A stretch of DNA of 64,000 nucleotides from Symsagittifera roscoffensis (lineage: Eukaryota > Xenacoelomorpha > Acoela > Convolutidae): positions 8,194,633 to 8,258,632 of the forward strand of contig NC_087069.1 of the NCBI RefSeq assembly GCF_963678635.1, given 5' to 3'. Shown piece after piece: positions 1 to 11,790 of the stretch. The notes below the pieces were generated by a model that had not been told where the DNA came from, ran no database searches, and was given only the letters and a program-made list of their open reading frames with translations. A program made the position numbers and the translations under genes. Within the stretch, counting starts at the first letter, position 1, and every line of letters starts with the position of its first letter.

Positions 1-317
1 ACACGTTTGAGGAAAAGTATGCAATGGTTAAACTAGTAACAGATCTCATCCCCACTCAATGCTGTAGAGGAGTGGGGTCATATGAGCTGTCATCAAAAGG
101 ATCCGATTTGACGTATTAATTACACAAGCATAGCTTGTGTTATAGTATGAACTTTTTTTCCAACCTTAAGTCGCAAAATAATGTTGCGATGCAATTGCTC
201 CGACAAAATGTGTTAATTTTGACTGTTCATTTTGATCCAGCTGTTAAGTACAGCCAATGCTAGGGATTTTAACAGAGACTATTATATTAAAAATAGCACT
301 TTAACTTCAAGATATCA

Positions 318-390
318 TGGATCTGTAGCGTAGAGGTAGGGAAGGAGACCAGCAACAAAAAAAAAGTTCGAACCTTGGAAGGATCGGATG
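318..390 (+). repeat. tRNA-derived SINE head or tRNA relic
   Basis: An A-box-like TAGCGTAGAGG lies at 326-336 and a B-box-like GTTCGAACC at 366-374. A 40-bp spacing is right for an internal RNA polymerase III promoter. A run of nine or more A sits where a variable arm would be, and no acceptor stem closes, so this is a SINE head or pseudo-tRNA, not a working tRNA. No second copy was recognised in the window. Confidence 0.4.
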
Positions 391-542
391 TTTTCAAAAC
401 AAGATTTTCGTATACTAGTTAAAATGCGTCCGCTCTAAAAATTGAGGAATGTTATTGGTACGTTTCTTTTTTTTCCAAATTAATGGTACTGGTAATGCTT
501 GCGTCACTTAGCAATTATATAGACTCATAACTGGTGGAATCC

Positions 543-888
543 CTCATGCGCGAAGGACAGAATGCGCGAAAATACAAATCAGCCAATCAGATTTCAGCAA
601 TATAAAATTTGGAAAGAAAGTAAACATTTCCAGGAACTGGAGTAATGATATTGGCCGAATATAAAAACGGCAGAAATATGCTACATTTTCAAATTGTCAC
701 TGACCGCCGCCGAATAAGAACAAGTTTTATATTTCAAGGGTTTCGTTATGAAAGAAGCAAAATACTGCTTCCTTTAATTCATTTTAATTGAATGGCAATT
801 GCTTCTTTTTAAAAATTGACATTCGGCTAATTTTGTTTTCGGTACTTCGCTCATGGGTTTTTCGCGCATTCGGTCCTTCGCGAATGAG
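543..888. mobile_element. MITE copy 1 with ~30-bp terminal inverted repeats
   Basis: The left end (543-574) contains CGCGAAGGACAGAATGCGCG. The right end (857-888) is its near-perfect reverse complement. The ~280-bp interior has no credible ORF. A second copy follows at 971-1319. The shared inner sequence includes GGCCGAATATAAAAACGGC and a motif around GAATGGCAATTGCTTC. The transposase superfamily was not recognised. The ~80 bp between copies resembles the left flank of copy 1, so the pair may be a segmental tandem duplication of about 425 bp. Confidence 0.65.
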
Positions 889-970
889 TATAGCCCCCCT
901 CATAATTGGCGTGCGTCACTTAAGAGATTTTGTTGACTCAAAGTTTTACTTATTCAGTTTGGTGGAATCC

Positions 971-1319
971 CTCATACGCGAAGGACCGAATGCGCGAAAA
1001 TAAAAATCAGCCAATCAGATTTCAGTAATCTAAAACTTGCAATGAAAGTAAACATTTCCAGGGACTAGAATATTGAGATTGGCCGAATATAAAAACGGCA
1101 GAAAAATGCAAAATTTCAAATTTTCATTGACCGCCGCAAAATTTGGATAAACTTTATATTTCAAGGGATTCGTAATGAAAGCAGCAAAATATTGCTTCAT
1201 TTAATTCATTTTAATTGAATGGCAATTGCTTCTTTTTTAAAAAAAATGACTTTTGGCTAATTTTGTCTACGGTCCTTGGCCCACAAGTTTTTTCGACCCT
1301 TCGGTCCTTCGCGCATGAG
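971..1319. mobile_element. MITE copy 2, tandem partner of copy 1
   Basis: Left terminal repeat 971-1000 and right 1288-1319 are inverted and match those of 543-888. The interior aligns along its length with scattered substitutions. Short open frames inside (for example from 1215) start in the same shared sequence as in copy 1 and are not genes. Confidence 0.65.
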
Positions 1320-1329
1320 AATAGCCCCC

Positions 1330-1880
1330 ATTCAGTTTTTCCCAGTAGCGTTCTCGGTCATATTTTTGCTTGTGTAATTGTACCGCCGGAACTTGCAACT
1401 TACCTGATTGATTTTGCGAAATGTTTTGTCAGGTTGAAGTGGTTGCAAGTGCTTAATAATAAAAGTCAGAACATTGAAAGTCTGTGAACTCGCGTTGTAG
1501 TTACCAAGCCACAAAAATGGCAACGAATCTAATTAACAAATCATACTTGTCGTATTTAAAACATGTCACACTAGAGCTATCACAAGAAGTAAGGTCACAA
1601 TTTGAAGCTGATCATTTTTAGCCAAATTAAACTTTTTAAAAATTAAATGACAGAAATTTGCTTGAATAACCTCAGTAAACATTTTCTGCGGACAGTCATT
1701 TTACACATTTATCATGTTCGTTTGCGTTTATAAAATTTGTTTAAAAATAGCCGATTTCAATTAGCAGGATTCAGATTTTTCGGATCAGGATAATTGGTGC
1801 GCGTAGTGATCTATCTATCTCATCGGAAGTTAACGTTGCCCTAGAAACAATCAATTCATCGGCAGCAGTCAGTCCAAATT
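1330..1880. other. unassigned AT-rich intergenic sequence
   Basis: No ORF with coding character, tRNA or recognisable repeat was seen here on either strand. Confidence 0.4.
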
Positions 1881-2015
1881 TTACCATTGTCCTCGTCACT
1901 TTACTTAGCCGATCAATGTCCGTTTTTTCACAAAACTTACCATTGTCCTCGTCACTTTAGTGCCTAATGCCGACGAAATGATCAAAATCTATGAAAAAAC
2001 TGACATTGATCGGCT
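1881..2015. repeat. nested direct and inverted repeat
   Basis: A 23-bp direct repeat (core CCATTGTCCTCGTCACTTTA) occurs at 1881-1903 and 1937-1959. A 24-bp inverted repeat with one mismatch (arm core AGCCGATCAATGTC) occurs at 1907-1930 and 1992-2015, with the second direct repeat in its loop. It may be the remains of a small foldback element. Confidence 0.55.
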
Positions 2016-3479
2016 CAAAGGAAGAATTTAATTCAATGAAACACTCAATCGGTTATCAAATCAACTCAATTCATCGTAAGTGGCTGATTGGTAGTATGTG
2101 AGACGCAGACGTAGCCAAAATTTTACTAACTCGAGGCTTGTTTCCATTTTTTTTATTGCAATTTAGAGTGCTGCGTTTCGTCGTTTCATGGCTAGTGTTT
2201 GCGAAGCACAGCTTTGCATGTGTAGTATTTTTTGATCAAGATGAAAAATTATGAATCATGTGGAAAAGTAGTTCAAAACCTTTTTCTTCGAAATAGTAGT
2301 CACAGCGTTTTTTCAATTAAGTCACAGTGACATTAAAACAGGTGATTACATTTAAATTTTTGTTAAAATTTGTTCTTAAACTGTCAAAAAGGAATCATTA
2401 AGAAAACACTTTCAAAAAACCAAAAAAAAAATTTTCTGAAAATGATTTTAATCATCTTAGGACTAAATCAGTATTTCAACATTCGAACTTGATAATTTTT
2501 TCCGCTTTTATCAACATATTTGAAAAACGATATTTGTTTTGAAATATATGATTATTTCAAAGCTTAAATCAAACTCTTGGGTCACAGCGAAGTGCTTTAG
2601 TTTATGAATGCGCTTCATAGTGATCGTCAGTAGGTATAAAACAAGCCCGTTTTCTGCTCGATTGAGGAGTCACGCGCAGGTTTTGATATTTGTACTGAAA
2701 TTGTTTCTCAGTACCATCAAAGAATCTTTTGACCACAATAATATGAAGTAACTGACATGCTTGACTCTGGCATTGTCTCTAGGGACACATTTTTGCCCAG
2801 GAAAAGTCTGCCAATTGCTTTCTGAGACAAACTTGTATGAAAGCCGATTTCCATCATTTGCTGATTTCTTAATTAGTGGTCGTAAAACTTTATTCTAATG
2901 GCATGTTAACACTTTTTGAGAAAATTGTCAAGCGCCGCACAGTCGTTTGTGCATAATACTTTCCGTTGTTCAATCAATAAATAAATAGATTGATTGATGG
3001 ACTCAGTTTCTTTCAAATAAATGAAATATTGAGCAAGCTGCATTCTTTTGTTTTCATAATGTTCGCTAGAACAAAACATATTTTACGAAATTTTACTGCT
3101 TCCCAGATTCATCTATAATGTGTTTTTTACTCTCTGACATTTGGTCCACATTGGATCATGTGTTTGTAAATGTTGAAGTTGAGAGCTCAATAAAGTGTCA
3201 CTACTAAAATGTTATACTCTGTTCTGGCAACCATAAAAATACAAGTGCTTGGTTGACATGGTAGTCGCTTTTGATTACAATCTTGTATATCACTTTTTGG
3301 ATAAACTTACCACTCTTTTTTTCACATTTTCGTGGAGTTTCAAGTCTATATGTACACTCTGAAACTTTCTGTAGCAATAATTTTAATCTGTGAGCCCAGT
3401 AGCTGATTAGCTATTTCCTTAGCTTTTCACCGTGACAATGGGTCATCCACGTTCATGTTATTGAAGGCTTGTAACCGAA
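2016..3479. other. intergenic; weak promoter-like and coding-like scraps
   Basis: A TATAAAA lies at 2635-2641. Short coding-like scraps in shifting plus-strand frames lie at about 2757-2975. Neither is strong enough to call a gene. The rest is AT-rich with no recognised feature. Confidence 0.3.
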
Positions 3480-3596
3480 ATGATAAACGAGACTTCTAAA
3501 AAGCACCTAACGGTTTTGCCCGAATTGAATAAAGAAGAATGTAATTCAGGTGATTTTGTAGCTCCTGGTTTTCTGGCATTTCTGACCTCTCCATAA
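3480..3596 (+). pseudogene. short coding-like ORF, unknown (cluster member 1)
   Basis: A 38-residue ATG-to-TAA frame of mixed, non-repetitive composition (charged residues, few F/K/I runs), unlike the random frames of this AT-rich DNA. It lies 12 bp before the next coding-like fragment on the same strand. It could be an exon scrap, a decayed gene piece or chance. I do not recognise a family. Confidence 0.25.
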
Positions 3597-3608
3597 AAAA
3601 TTTCAAAA

Positions 3609-3933
3609 ATGACTCTGATTCATCTCCGCTTGAAAGTACAATTTGGCAATGTGTTTAAAGATTGCGAAGTGCAGCTTATTGTACCAAACGAAATCGGTGA
3701 TGTTACATTTCGACTCGTTTATTCATCAAACGAAATTGAGCAGCTTCGAAAAGGTTGCTATTAAAATGCAAAATCGGCAATCAAGCACACCTGGTGCCAA
3801 TTTAGCACTTTATGGCGCGCGTGTATCCAGTACTAATTGTGAACTTATTCAGCTCTTTAACACTGATAGAAAACGTGGTCATGGTAACTCCTCTACGGGC
3901 TACAAGTTTGAAGGAAAATCAGTTAACTCTTAA
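3609..3933 (+). pseudogene. coding-like fragment with one frameshift, unknown (cluster member 2)
   Basis: An ATG frame from 3609 reads about 48 residues of coding-like sequence (beta-rich: LKVQFG, VQLIVPN, DVTFRLVY). It then meets a stop at 3762-3764. The coding look continues in the +1 frame from about 3752 to the TAA at 3931-3933. The change falls at a GAAAAGG run, so a single-base indel or a sequencing error is the simplest reading. I do not recognise the family. It may be a decayed captured or mobile-element gene. Confidence 0.35.
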
Positions 3934-3960
3934 GAATAGTTAACATATTGAAACATTTCA

Positions 3961-4143
3961 ATGTGTAAGTTCAGAGAATTTTTTACTAACCAAAATTTTA
4001 AAATGAAAGATTATTGGCAAAACGTAAAAAATGCAAGTTCATATCTTTGCGCAAAATATCTAAAATATAAATGGTCTGTGAAATATGTACGTGTTTACGG
4101 AAATGCAAACCGTAAAAAAATCTGCAACATTTGCATTTCATAA
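3961..4143 (+). pseudogene. short ORF, unknown (cluster member 3)
   Basis: A 60-residue ATG-to-stop frame, lysine/asparagine/tyrosine-rich, with paired cysteines at its end (KKICNIC). It is 27 bp after member 2 and on the same strand. Its composition is only marginally better than background, so it may be chance. Confidence 0.2.
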
Positions 4144-4323
4144 ATATTCATGGGTATAAGGTTCTTAGGCTAGAAAAAATTCAATATAAAATAGCCAAAA
4201 GTTCAGTCTAAATTTCAGGAATCGAACATGTGCTTCGCAAAGGAGGACGCGCCCCGCAAAACTGCACTTTTTTTTAAATTCTAAAAACTGCAAAAAAACT
4301 GTTATCATTTTTTCGTAAATTAG

Positions 4324-4521
4324 CCTCTTTCCTGTTTTCGCAAGAATCTTACTACAGTACCTGCTAGATATGCTACACGTTTTGAAACAACGCAATTTAC
4401 TCTAGCACGGAAACCAGTCACCGTATCTTCACTAGCAAAGAAAACCACTAAAAAGGACCAAGCTGACGATGTTGATCCAACAAAGCTCGAGCCGGAAATC
4501 AATGTGGTGCAATCCCTTTAA
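4324..4521 (+). pseudogene. coding-like terminal exon or ORF remnant, unknown (cluster member 4)
   Basis: This is an open frame without an internal ATG start. It follows an acceptor-like TTTTTTCGTAAATTAG and runs 65 codons to a TAA. It is rich in T/K/A/V/E (for example RKPVTVSSLAKKTTKK, DDVDPTKLEPE), clearly unlike surrounding random frames. It may be a last exon or the C-terminus of a decayed gene. No family recognised. Confidence 0.35.
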
Positions 4522-4830
4522 CTGTAAATTTGTTTCCAATCTTTATTAGTTCGAAAAACTAATATCAAACTAGACTACTTCTCTAAAATTACTAACAGAC
4601 CGGGGGGAGTGACTTTTAGCGTCAATAAATAGTAAACTTGCCGAACAAAGACGAGCTTGCCAAAACTTTTTTTTCAAAAATTAGCAAGCAGAGCAGAAAT
4701 TTTTTAAAAGGAATTTAAAAAGTAGCTCGATAATTTTCAAAAAAACCTAATTCCTCAAATAAATCCCCCCACCCCCGTTCGAATTTTTCCGCGCATGCGA
4801 TTCAACTGAAAACGTAACGTTGCCGCTGCT

Positions 4831-5363
4831 ATGATTTTAGTACCTTGGAAAAGAGCCATTGAAATTACTTTCCGCAGCGACGGATCAAAAAGTCTTCAAG
4901 ATCACACAAAGGAAGTGATAGCCGCACTTACCAAAAACCCTCATAGGTACTGGTTTGTCTACGTCTTTGGCAAAAAAACTTCTGTGATGTCAAGCAGAGA
5001 AATCATATAGGAGAGTTTGCTGAGTGGGTTTACACAGGGCCTTACCCTTACAACATGTACATATTTATAATGCCAGCTGCCAAAGAAAATACAGACAATT
5101 CAAACAACACTAAAATAGCCAACGAAAAATTGAAAATTGTGCTATTTGACATGGAAAGAGAAACTGGGGTCTCGGTTGCAAAAATTCGAGACCAACTAAT
5201 TTTACAACTAGATTCAGAAAAGATCCAATGGGTTTTTGTGACAGTGGCTGGCGAAGGTGATGGAAAAGTAGAGTTTCTTTATCATATGAAAAGGCAGCTC
5301 TTACTGTATAAGCATATTTCTATGAGACTTAGTAGAGTTATATTAACCATAAAAGTCTCATAA
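4831..5363 (+). pseudogene. gene-like ORF broken at an A7 run, unknown (cluster member 5)
   Basis: The ATG frame from 4831 gives about 48 coding-like residues up to an A7 run at 4972-4978 and stops at 5008-5010. Coding-like sequence resumes in the -1 frame just after the run and continues to a TAA at 5363 (visible motifs EFAEWVYTG and VFVTVAGEGDGK). A one-base loss in the homopolymer explains the break. Total length would be about 175 residues. No signal peptide or membrane span is seen. Function and family are not recognised. Confidence 0.4.
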
Positions 5364-5369
5364 AAGTAA

Positions 5370-7560
5370 TTTCTGTCTTTCTGTAAAGGCGAAGTATATT
5401 TTTGAAACCTATAAATCGAGTTGATTAGCAAACATTTGATATTTTTTTCTACAAAAAAAACTAGAATACTCAAGCCAAACCATTAAATGAATTTTGGCGC
5501 TAACTAATTCTGAAAAAATTTTTCTAATTTTATAAGTTTGATATTTTTAAAATCTTTCATATTGTTTTTAGTTTTAACCAATTGAGGAATAACTGAAAAC
5601 ATTCAAATATGAAGTTTCCGAGTTTCGAATTTACTACCAATTGAACACACTTAGCATCAGACGCGGATTAAGGATTTCATGTAAAAAGCGGAATAATTTT
5701 TAGAGGACGTATTCTCGAAAAAAAAACACTAATAATTTAGTCATTTTTGTTTTTAGGCAACCAAGATAGTTTTGTGAGTTCTTCCAACACTAATGTCTCT
5801 AGTTAATGCAAAGCAGGCAAAACGTTTTTAAAAAGATAGGGTAAAAATTGACGTGTTTTAACGTTTTGGGTTTTAACCAAAAAGTTTCAGATGTTTTGGC
5901 GCGCTCCAAACTTATTGAACTGGCGCCTAAGAGCAAAATGAGGTTTGGTTAGTGGTAATATACAAAAATTTAGGTAAATTAGAAGAAAAATATTAAGAGA
6001 TCAACATACATCGCGAAATTGTGTTTCGTATCTTGATTTCAAAGTTTAATAATATCCATTTTCACCTCGTTTTGAATAATTGTCCTGCATGATTTGTTAT
6101 AAAGCATTGAAAACTTTCCAGAAAGCGGACTATTACCATGATTATGAAAGTTTTGGGTATCAATGGTTTTACAGAAAAACTCAAAACCAAAACAAGGATA
6201 GCTGGTTACTGTCAAGTAGCATAAAATGTTCCGACCATAGTCTTTAAAAACTACTAGAAAAAGCTTCTTTTTTTTCAAATTGGCGAAGTTTTTTTCTCCA
6301 TGGGATGTTAAATTTAGGCAAACTGGACTCAAACTTTCTTTAGAAAATTGAGTAGAAAAACACAAAACCAAAAAAATGAAAAAATGTCTCATTTTCTTAC
6401 TTCAACTTTTGAAATTTTTGGTTTCCAAAATGGAACTAAGAAACTCCAAAAACTAATTAAGTTTGCCTAAAATTAAATTTTTGGTGCTTAAATTAGGCAT
6501 AAGTAATAATGTGTACCTGATCGCTTGCTTTATTTGCTGGAAATTAGACAAAAAATTGACAAAAAGTTTTCGGGTTTTCTTAATGTGGTTCCTGAATACA
6601 AAGTACACAATACCTTCCCAATTCCATTGGTCAGAACAATTAGCGCAGAGTTTCGAAAAAGTTGAAACAGTATTTCACGTACTTGTTTATAAGATTGGAC
6701 AATTGAAAATTAAAAGGACAGGACTGTATATCATCTTCATCACTTTTCAAATTTTCGTTCAAATCAGCACCAAAATCATTTTGTTTTCTGGAATTCAATC
6801 CGGGACCATTCTTTCGAGCTGGATAAAAATGGTTGTTTTTGAACTTTTCTTTGACGTGTTTTAAGTTTTCTTTTTGTTGTAAGCGATTAGTTCAAACCTA
6901 ATATTTCATTTTCAAATCAACAATGAATTGTTTATCGGCAAAACCTTCATATTTGTGTAAACCATGCCTTGTAAAAACAATTTGCTTTGCTTCATATAAA
7001 GATCAAAGGTGGTGTTTTTTTGCAAACATGAAAAAATGAACAACTCTTGCATATTTTTTAAAAAACAAGAAAACTTTTCAAGTACATCTGAAATTGATAG
7101 AAGTTTTTTTGTGGTGAAAAGAGCAAGATTGAGAAGCTTAAAAGTCAAAATCTTCAATGTTATGCATGTTGTGCATGTCTCGCAATCATAGGCGTTTCTT
7201 GCATAGAGTAAAAAAAACTGGACATATTTTATATATATGCTGGAAAAGCAATAGAATTTTTCAATACGTTGTAAAAACATAAATGCTTTTGTGGCGTGTC
7301 AAGAACAAGAATGCTTCCAGATAAGATATCAACATCGTTAAGGTGTTTCGCTCTGCATTAAAAATTAGTTAAAATTTTTGCATACGATTATAAAAACACT
7401 TGCATACTTTGAATAAAGGTTTCTGAAAATACATGTTTGTTTCGGCTGATTTAAAACCGTTAACAATTTTCAAATATGGACAAATCTGAACAAATATGAA
7501 CATTTCGCGTCAAATTTACAGAAGCGTAAGAATGTTTTGAAGTTATATGAATTAAAATGA
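5370..7560. other. AT-rich intergenic sequence without a supported gene
   Basis: Open frames of up to 133 codons occur (for example 6463-6864) but are dominated by F, I, K and L, as expected of random AT-rich DNA. No repeat family from elsewhere in the window was recognised. Confidence 0.4.
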
Positions 7561-7582
7561 TTTGAGTATCTAATATATTTTA

Positions 7583-7785
7583 CGCACGCGTTTTCCCGAA
7601 AAAAAATCTTCCTCTTGTCCTCGAAGACCAAAAAAAACTACGTAAAACGACTCGAGTCGTCGCGGTAGTAAACCTTAGATTTAGCCTTCGGTTTTTCCTT
7701 AATCCGGTTGACATCCACCTGTTATATTCTCTTGTTAATGATCATATCCATGGCACTTCTGTCATTTGTTGCAATACCTCAGATT
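7583..7785 (+). repeat. dispersed repeat, copy 1 of a direct pair
   Basis: Shares with 8642-8865 an ordered set of blocks: CGTTTTCCCGAAAA, CTCTTGTCCTCGAAG, AACGACTCGAGTCGTCG, GGTAGTAA then CCTTAGATTT, and ATCCATGGCACTT. The order is the same in both copies, with moderate divergence. It is non-coding. Confidence 0.5.
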
Positions 7786-8237
7786 TCTAGAATTTGGTCG
7801 ATATATCACCCTAAAAACTACTTTTTTTGCTTGAAAGATGATTCTCAATAAAAATGTCTCAGACACTGTAATGAAAAAAAAATCCTGTTTTTTTAATTAG
7901 AAAGACACTTATTTGAAAACAATAGAACTTCTATACAATTTTTCAAACCAAAAAGTTTCATTTTTTGATTGCAGATTCAGAATGGCAATTTTATTCAAAT
8001 TCATATTTTCAAAACGTATTTGCAGTTTTTGCAACAAACTTTACTGGTATATAAAAAATTTCCTTGTGCATTGATCATTCCTTGGACCCAAATTAAATTT
8101 GACGATAGCACTGCGAAACAAAACATTCCGCTTGATAGTCATAAAAAAATTTGAACATAGACACATAGACGCATATCCGTTTTTTCAACATTTACCTTTC
8201 GATAGTCAACAGATGTTCACCACAGAGTCTACGACAC

Positions 8238-8600
8238 CAGCGGATTTAGGAGGGTTGGGGTAGTGGTGAAGGACGCTCCCCCCTCTCAGCAAGTCGGCCC
8301 CCTGCCGACCCAAAGGGTCCCCCCTCTGTACTTTTTTGAGATATCTATTTTTGGTGACGGACCCTAAAATTTTCTAAAGGCGCCCTTGGCGCCAATATAT
8401 ACTAATTTTGAGGGGGAAGCGCGCGCCGAAAAACGCGTTTTTGGGTCAAAAATTTCCAAAAATTGCCTAAAACGTCATTTTTGGCGGCGCAGAATATCTG
8501 GTCAAAATGGGGGCCTTTAGAGTGATCTAGGAAAGCTCAGAAAATCATTTTCGAATCTACGTTAAAAAAATGGTCTACGTTAAAAAAAATCATTAGCATT
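8238..8600 (-). mobile_element. hAT-like MITE copy
   Basis: Begins at a degenerate terminus CAGCGGATTTAGG, then holds the family blocks CCGACCCAAAGGGTCC, CTTGGCGCCAATATA, GGGGGAAGCGCGCGCC and GGCGGCGCAGAA. It is inverted relative to the copy at 48606. The family terminus (CAGGGGCGGATYTAGG) resembles hAT termini, but no transposase is present and the far end is not definable. Confidence 0.5.
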
Positions 8601-8641
8601 TTTCTCAATGTGGTAAAGTGGTTAAAGTTATGGAGATAGAC

Positions 8642-8865
8642 ATACGTGCTCGTTTTCCCGAAAACAAAAACAGTGTTCTCCTCTTGCCCTCGAAAGCCAA
8701 GAAAAAAGGAAAATCATGATCTGAAACGACTTTAGGCGTCGTGGTAGTAAGCCTTAGATTTTATCTGGTGTTTTTCCCCCTTCCTTTCGACATTCGCTTT
8801 TTGTATCTTCCTCTAAGCCACAATATCCCTGGCACTGTAAGTCACAATTTTCTTGCAAGGATGTT
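8642..8865 (+). repeat. dispersed repeat, copy 2 of a direct pair
   Basis: Same orientation and block order as 7583-7785, with the hAT-like MITE at 8238-8600 between the two copies. Confidence 0.5.
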
Positions 8866-8869
8866 GTCA

Positions 8870-10780
8870 GAAAAAATGCCGTTCTAGAAAAATCTCTCGT
8901 TTAAGTTCACTCAGATGAAATTCATCCCATAGAACAAGAGCGCCTATAAAAAACGTTCTTTCACCCAAAATTGAATCTAAGCGGGCTATGCCACGTGACG
9001 TCACTGAAACTTGTTTAGAGTCCTGTTTAAACTTTTGCCAAAAACATTAAAACTTTTGCAATAATTTAGCTAAAAAAAGAATCAATAAATGTTGTTTTTA
9101 TCAATCTTCTTGTCGTACTGAGAAATAGACTTGAGCGAGATTAAAAGTTAGATTGACAGTATTAACTTAGTTGGCTGACCTTAATAAATGTTAACTAATG
9201 CCGCAATGGCAATAAAAAAAACTGTTTTTCTCGAGAACCAGAGTTTGAAACTTCCAATTGGGTTAATATCTACAACTTCTCTGAAAATTATCCTTCATTG
9301 CGTTCTTTAATCTATATCTGAAATCCAAAAACGGAACTAGGAAATATCTCAAAAGGATTCAAGAAAATATATTTAAAAACTTAACTTACCATTTCTGGAG
9401 TTAGCAAAGTTATTTACTGATCATTTTCATAAGGCCATGAAAACCCTATGCCGCCAGACAATATTAGAAAAAATGTGCCAAATAAAATCTTTGGGCAGTT
9501 TTTGGAAAGTATTGACAAAAAAATTCAATTGGGCTGGCGCGCGCGCCACCTCTAAATTTTTTCTCCTTTTTTCCGCCAAAAATGGCTGCCGGCAGACGAA
9601 AAATATATCTTGTTTTCTAATGAAAACGATCTCGAACGAAAACGAAGGTTCTCATTTGAGGCGTCTTCATTAAAGCCAGATTTAACTGGGTAGTTTAAAC
9701 TATCCGTCTTCCAATCTAAAGTTCAGTAGCTCGCTGCTCAGAATAAACCGTGTTCCTGGTTGTTAGATTGAGAGAGCCTTAATCACCCAGAACAAAGTGT
9801 CAAAGATTTCATGTCGGTCTTTTAAGTATGCACGATCCTACAAAATCAGAGCTAAAAAGCTGTTCTATGCATGTTTTTGTTCTTTCGCGGCGATCTTTAC
9901 TCAGTAATGATATTATATCTTACCTTATTTATCTCTATAAGTTATCTGTATTCCGTGTTTGATGATTAGCCCGTGGCACCATTTTCAAACCAATTACCTT
10001 ACACGATCTTCACGGTCTGAGAATTTGAATGGGAACAGCTGTTTTGTTTTACTTATTATATCTTCTGTGTCAGTTGCTTTTATTTAAAGCAAAGTGTTGG
10101 CTGCTACGCCCGAGGAAATCACCTATCTAACCAACTTATTTTTACCATTTAGATTATTATTAAAAAGCGCCAAGCTGTCGCAGGTAAATTTTAATCGCAT
10201 CTAAAAACACTTTAATCGCAGCTAATCTCAAAGATATTTATAATTATAGCAAAAAATTGAGACTTCAGACATTCCGGACCTTTTTCAAGCGTTTGCAAAG
10301 TCAAAAAGGTATCTGTTGTTTTTCGATTATAATAAAACGCTTCAACCGCATTTCTTGCGAAAAAGAAGGAAAAATAAAAATAATTACAAACCTTTGAGTT
10401 TTAGGATAATTTTTTTGGTTGCATATTTTGATCTCCTCTTTACTCGTGTTCATTTTTTGAAATTTAGTCATTTCGTTGCATAAAAACGAAATGGGCATAC
10501 CCTTTTTTCGGTACAGGAAATTCCTTTTTTTCTACTGAACTCCATGTGACAATTTCCTATAAGGCGAAGTCAAGGAAAAACACCAAGCCGAGATCGCTTT
10601 CGCTGCGAGTGATCAAAAAATGAAAAGCCCTAAAAGTACTACGCTACCACGCAAGATTAACTGTTGTATTCGAATTAACTTGATTTACTCACCTGTTTCA
10701 CTTCCAGCAAACTTAAAATAGTTGCAAAAAGTTTTCAAAAAAATTGTGGAAAATTTTTTATGATATTATATTGATTTTCC
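8870..10780. other. intergenic; one MITE scrap only
   Basis: Contains a scrap of the hAT-like family around 9525-9590 (GGCTGGCGCGCGCGCC). Otherwise no gene or repeat was recognised. The short frames at 9437-9673 overlap the scrap. Confidence 0.4.
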
Positions 10781-10789
10781 GAGCGCTCA

Positions 10790-11075
10790 CAGAACACTGA
10801 AAAGACCTCAATTTGAAAAAATATATTTATTGAACACAAATCAGGTCGAAATTGCCGTTTTTAGATCTTTTTGGATAGTTTTGACCAAAAAATTGCATTT
10901 CTTTTTGGCGCGTGCTCCCTCAAAATTAGTTCGTATTGGTGCCTAATGTGCCTTGAGAAAATTTTTAGTTGTTCGGCCGAAATTGGATGTCCTCAACTTA
11001 ATCGAGGGTGAGAGAGGTCGAATTCCTGAGGGAAAGGAAGCGTCCATTTATACCCTCCCCCTTCTAAATCCACTG
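10790..11075 (+). mobile_element. hAT-like MITE copy, degraded
   Basis: Carries family blocks in order: TTTTCCGAGCGCTCA, TTGACCAAAAAATTGCA, TTGGCGCGTGCTCCCTC and a terminus CTAAATCCACTGG ending near 11075. The block order matches the copy at 13930-14292. Confidence 0.45.
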
Positions 11076-11307
11076 GGTTTTTCAAATACTTGTTTATGAC
11101 TAAAACACTTGCTTATTGAAAAATTAATCCAGATAGAAAAAAAATCAATTTTGTAGAAACGTTTGCCACCCATGAATCTTGTTTCGAGCATAACAGAAAA
11201 ATGTACCTAAATGTCAAAGACAAGGTCTTTTTTTAAATCCTTATAAAAAAGTTGAGCAATTTTCTGCTCCAACACGACCAGAAGTATTGATACTAGCATT
11301 AATTATT

Positions 11308-11790
11308 ATTCCGACTTTCGTAACGAAAGTAACGGAATATTTGTGCTCTGGGTGGGTTATTTTCGACTTTTTAACCAGCCATTTTTGACGAATTTTTTTT
11401 TCATATCAATCGAAAGCTATTGTTGTCGTGAGCTTAAGTTTGAAAAAATATTTTACTTGTGATCAATTACGGGGCTTTAAAGATTGCCATTTTTGCTCAA
11501 CGGGACAATTAATAACGCGTAAGCGTAGATTTAATCCATCTTAAAAATCGTTCCAAATTGGTTGAAAGAAGCTTATTTGCCATAATTGATTTGTTACAAG
11601 AAGCCAGGTTTTGTTACCAGGTTCTGTTCTTTATATGGCGTGTGGGGGCGTTGATTTTCAAAAAAAGTCTGAAATTTTAGAAAAAAAAGTTTTCATTTTA
11701 TTTTGTTTCATTTAATTTACTGTTCCATAAATCTTAAAAGGCAGTCGGAACATTCAGAGATTCGCCTTGATACGAGCACTCTTTTTAATA
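11308..11790 (+). repeat. dispersed family X, copy 1
   Basis: Starts with a stem-loop-forming segment (ATTCCGACTTTCGT then ACGAAAGTAACGGAAT). It continues with GTGCTCTGGGTGGG and a ~400-bp body including ATATGGCGTGTGGGGG, and ends near GGCAGTCGGAACATTCAG plus GATACGAGCA. It closely matches 20094-20612 over its whole length, with partial matches at 19607-19918, 17036-17170, 12060-12130 and 36045-36092. Non-coding; class uncertain. Confidence 0.6.

Noticed and set aside
2635-2641. TATA box of a gene starting near 2700
   Set aside because: No coherent ORF or exon follows. TATAAAA is frequent by chance at this base composition.
6463-6864. 133-codon plus-strand ORF
   Set aside because: Composition (F, I, K, L) is that of random AT-rich DNA; no domain, splice or polyA context.
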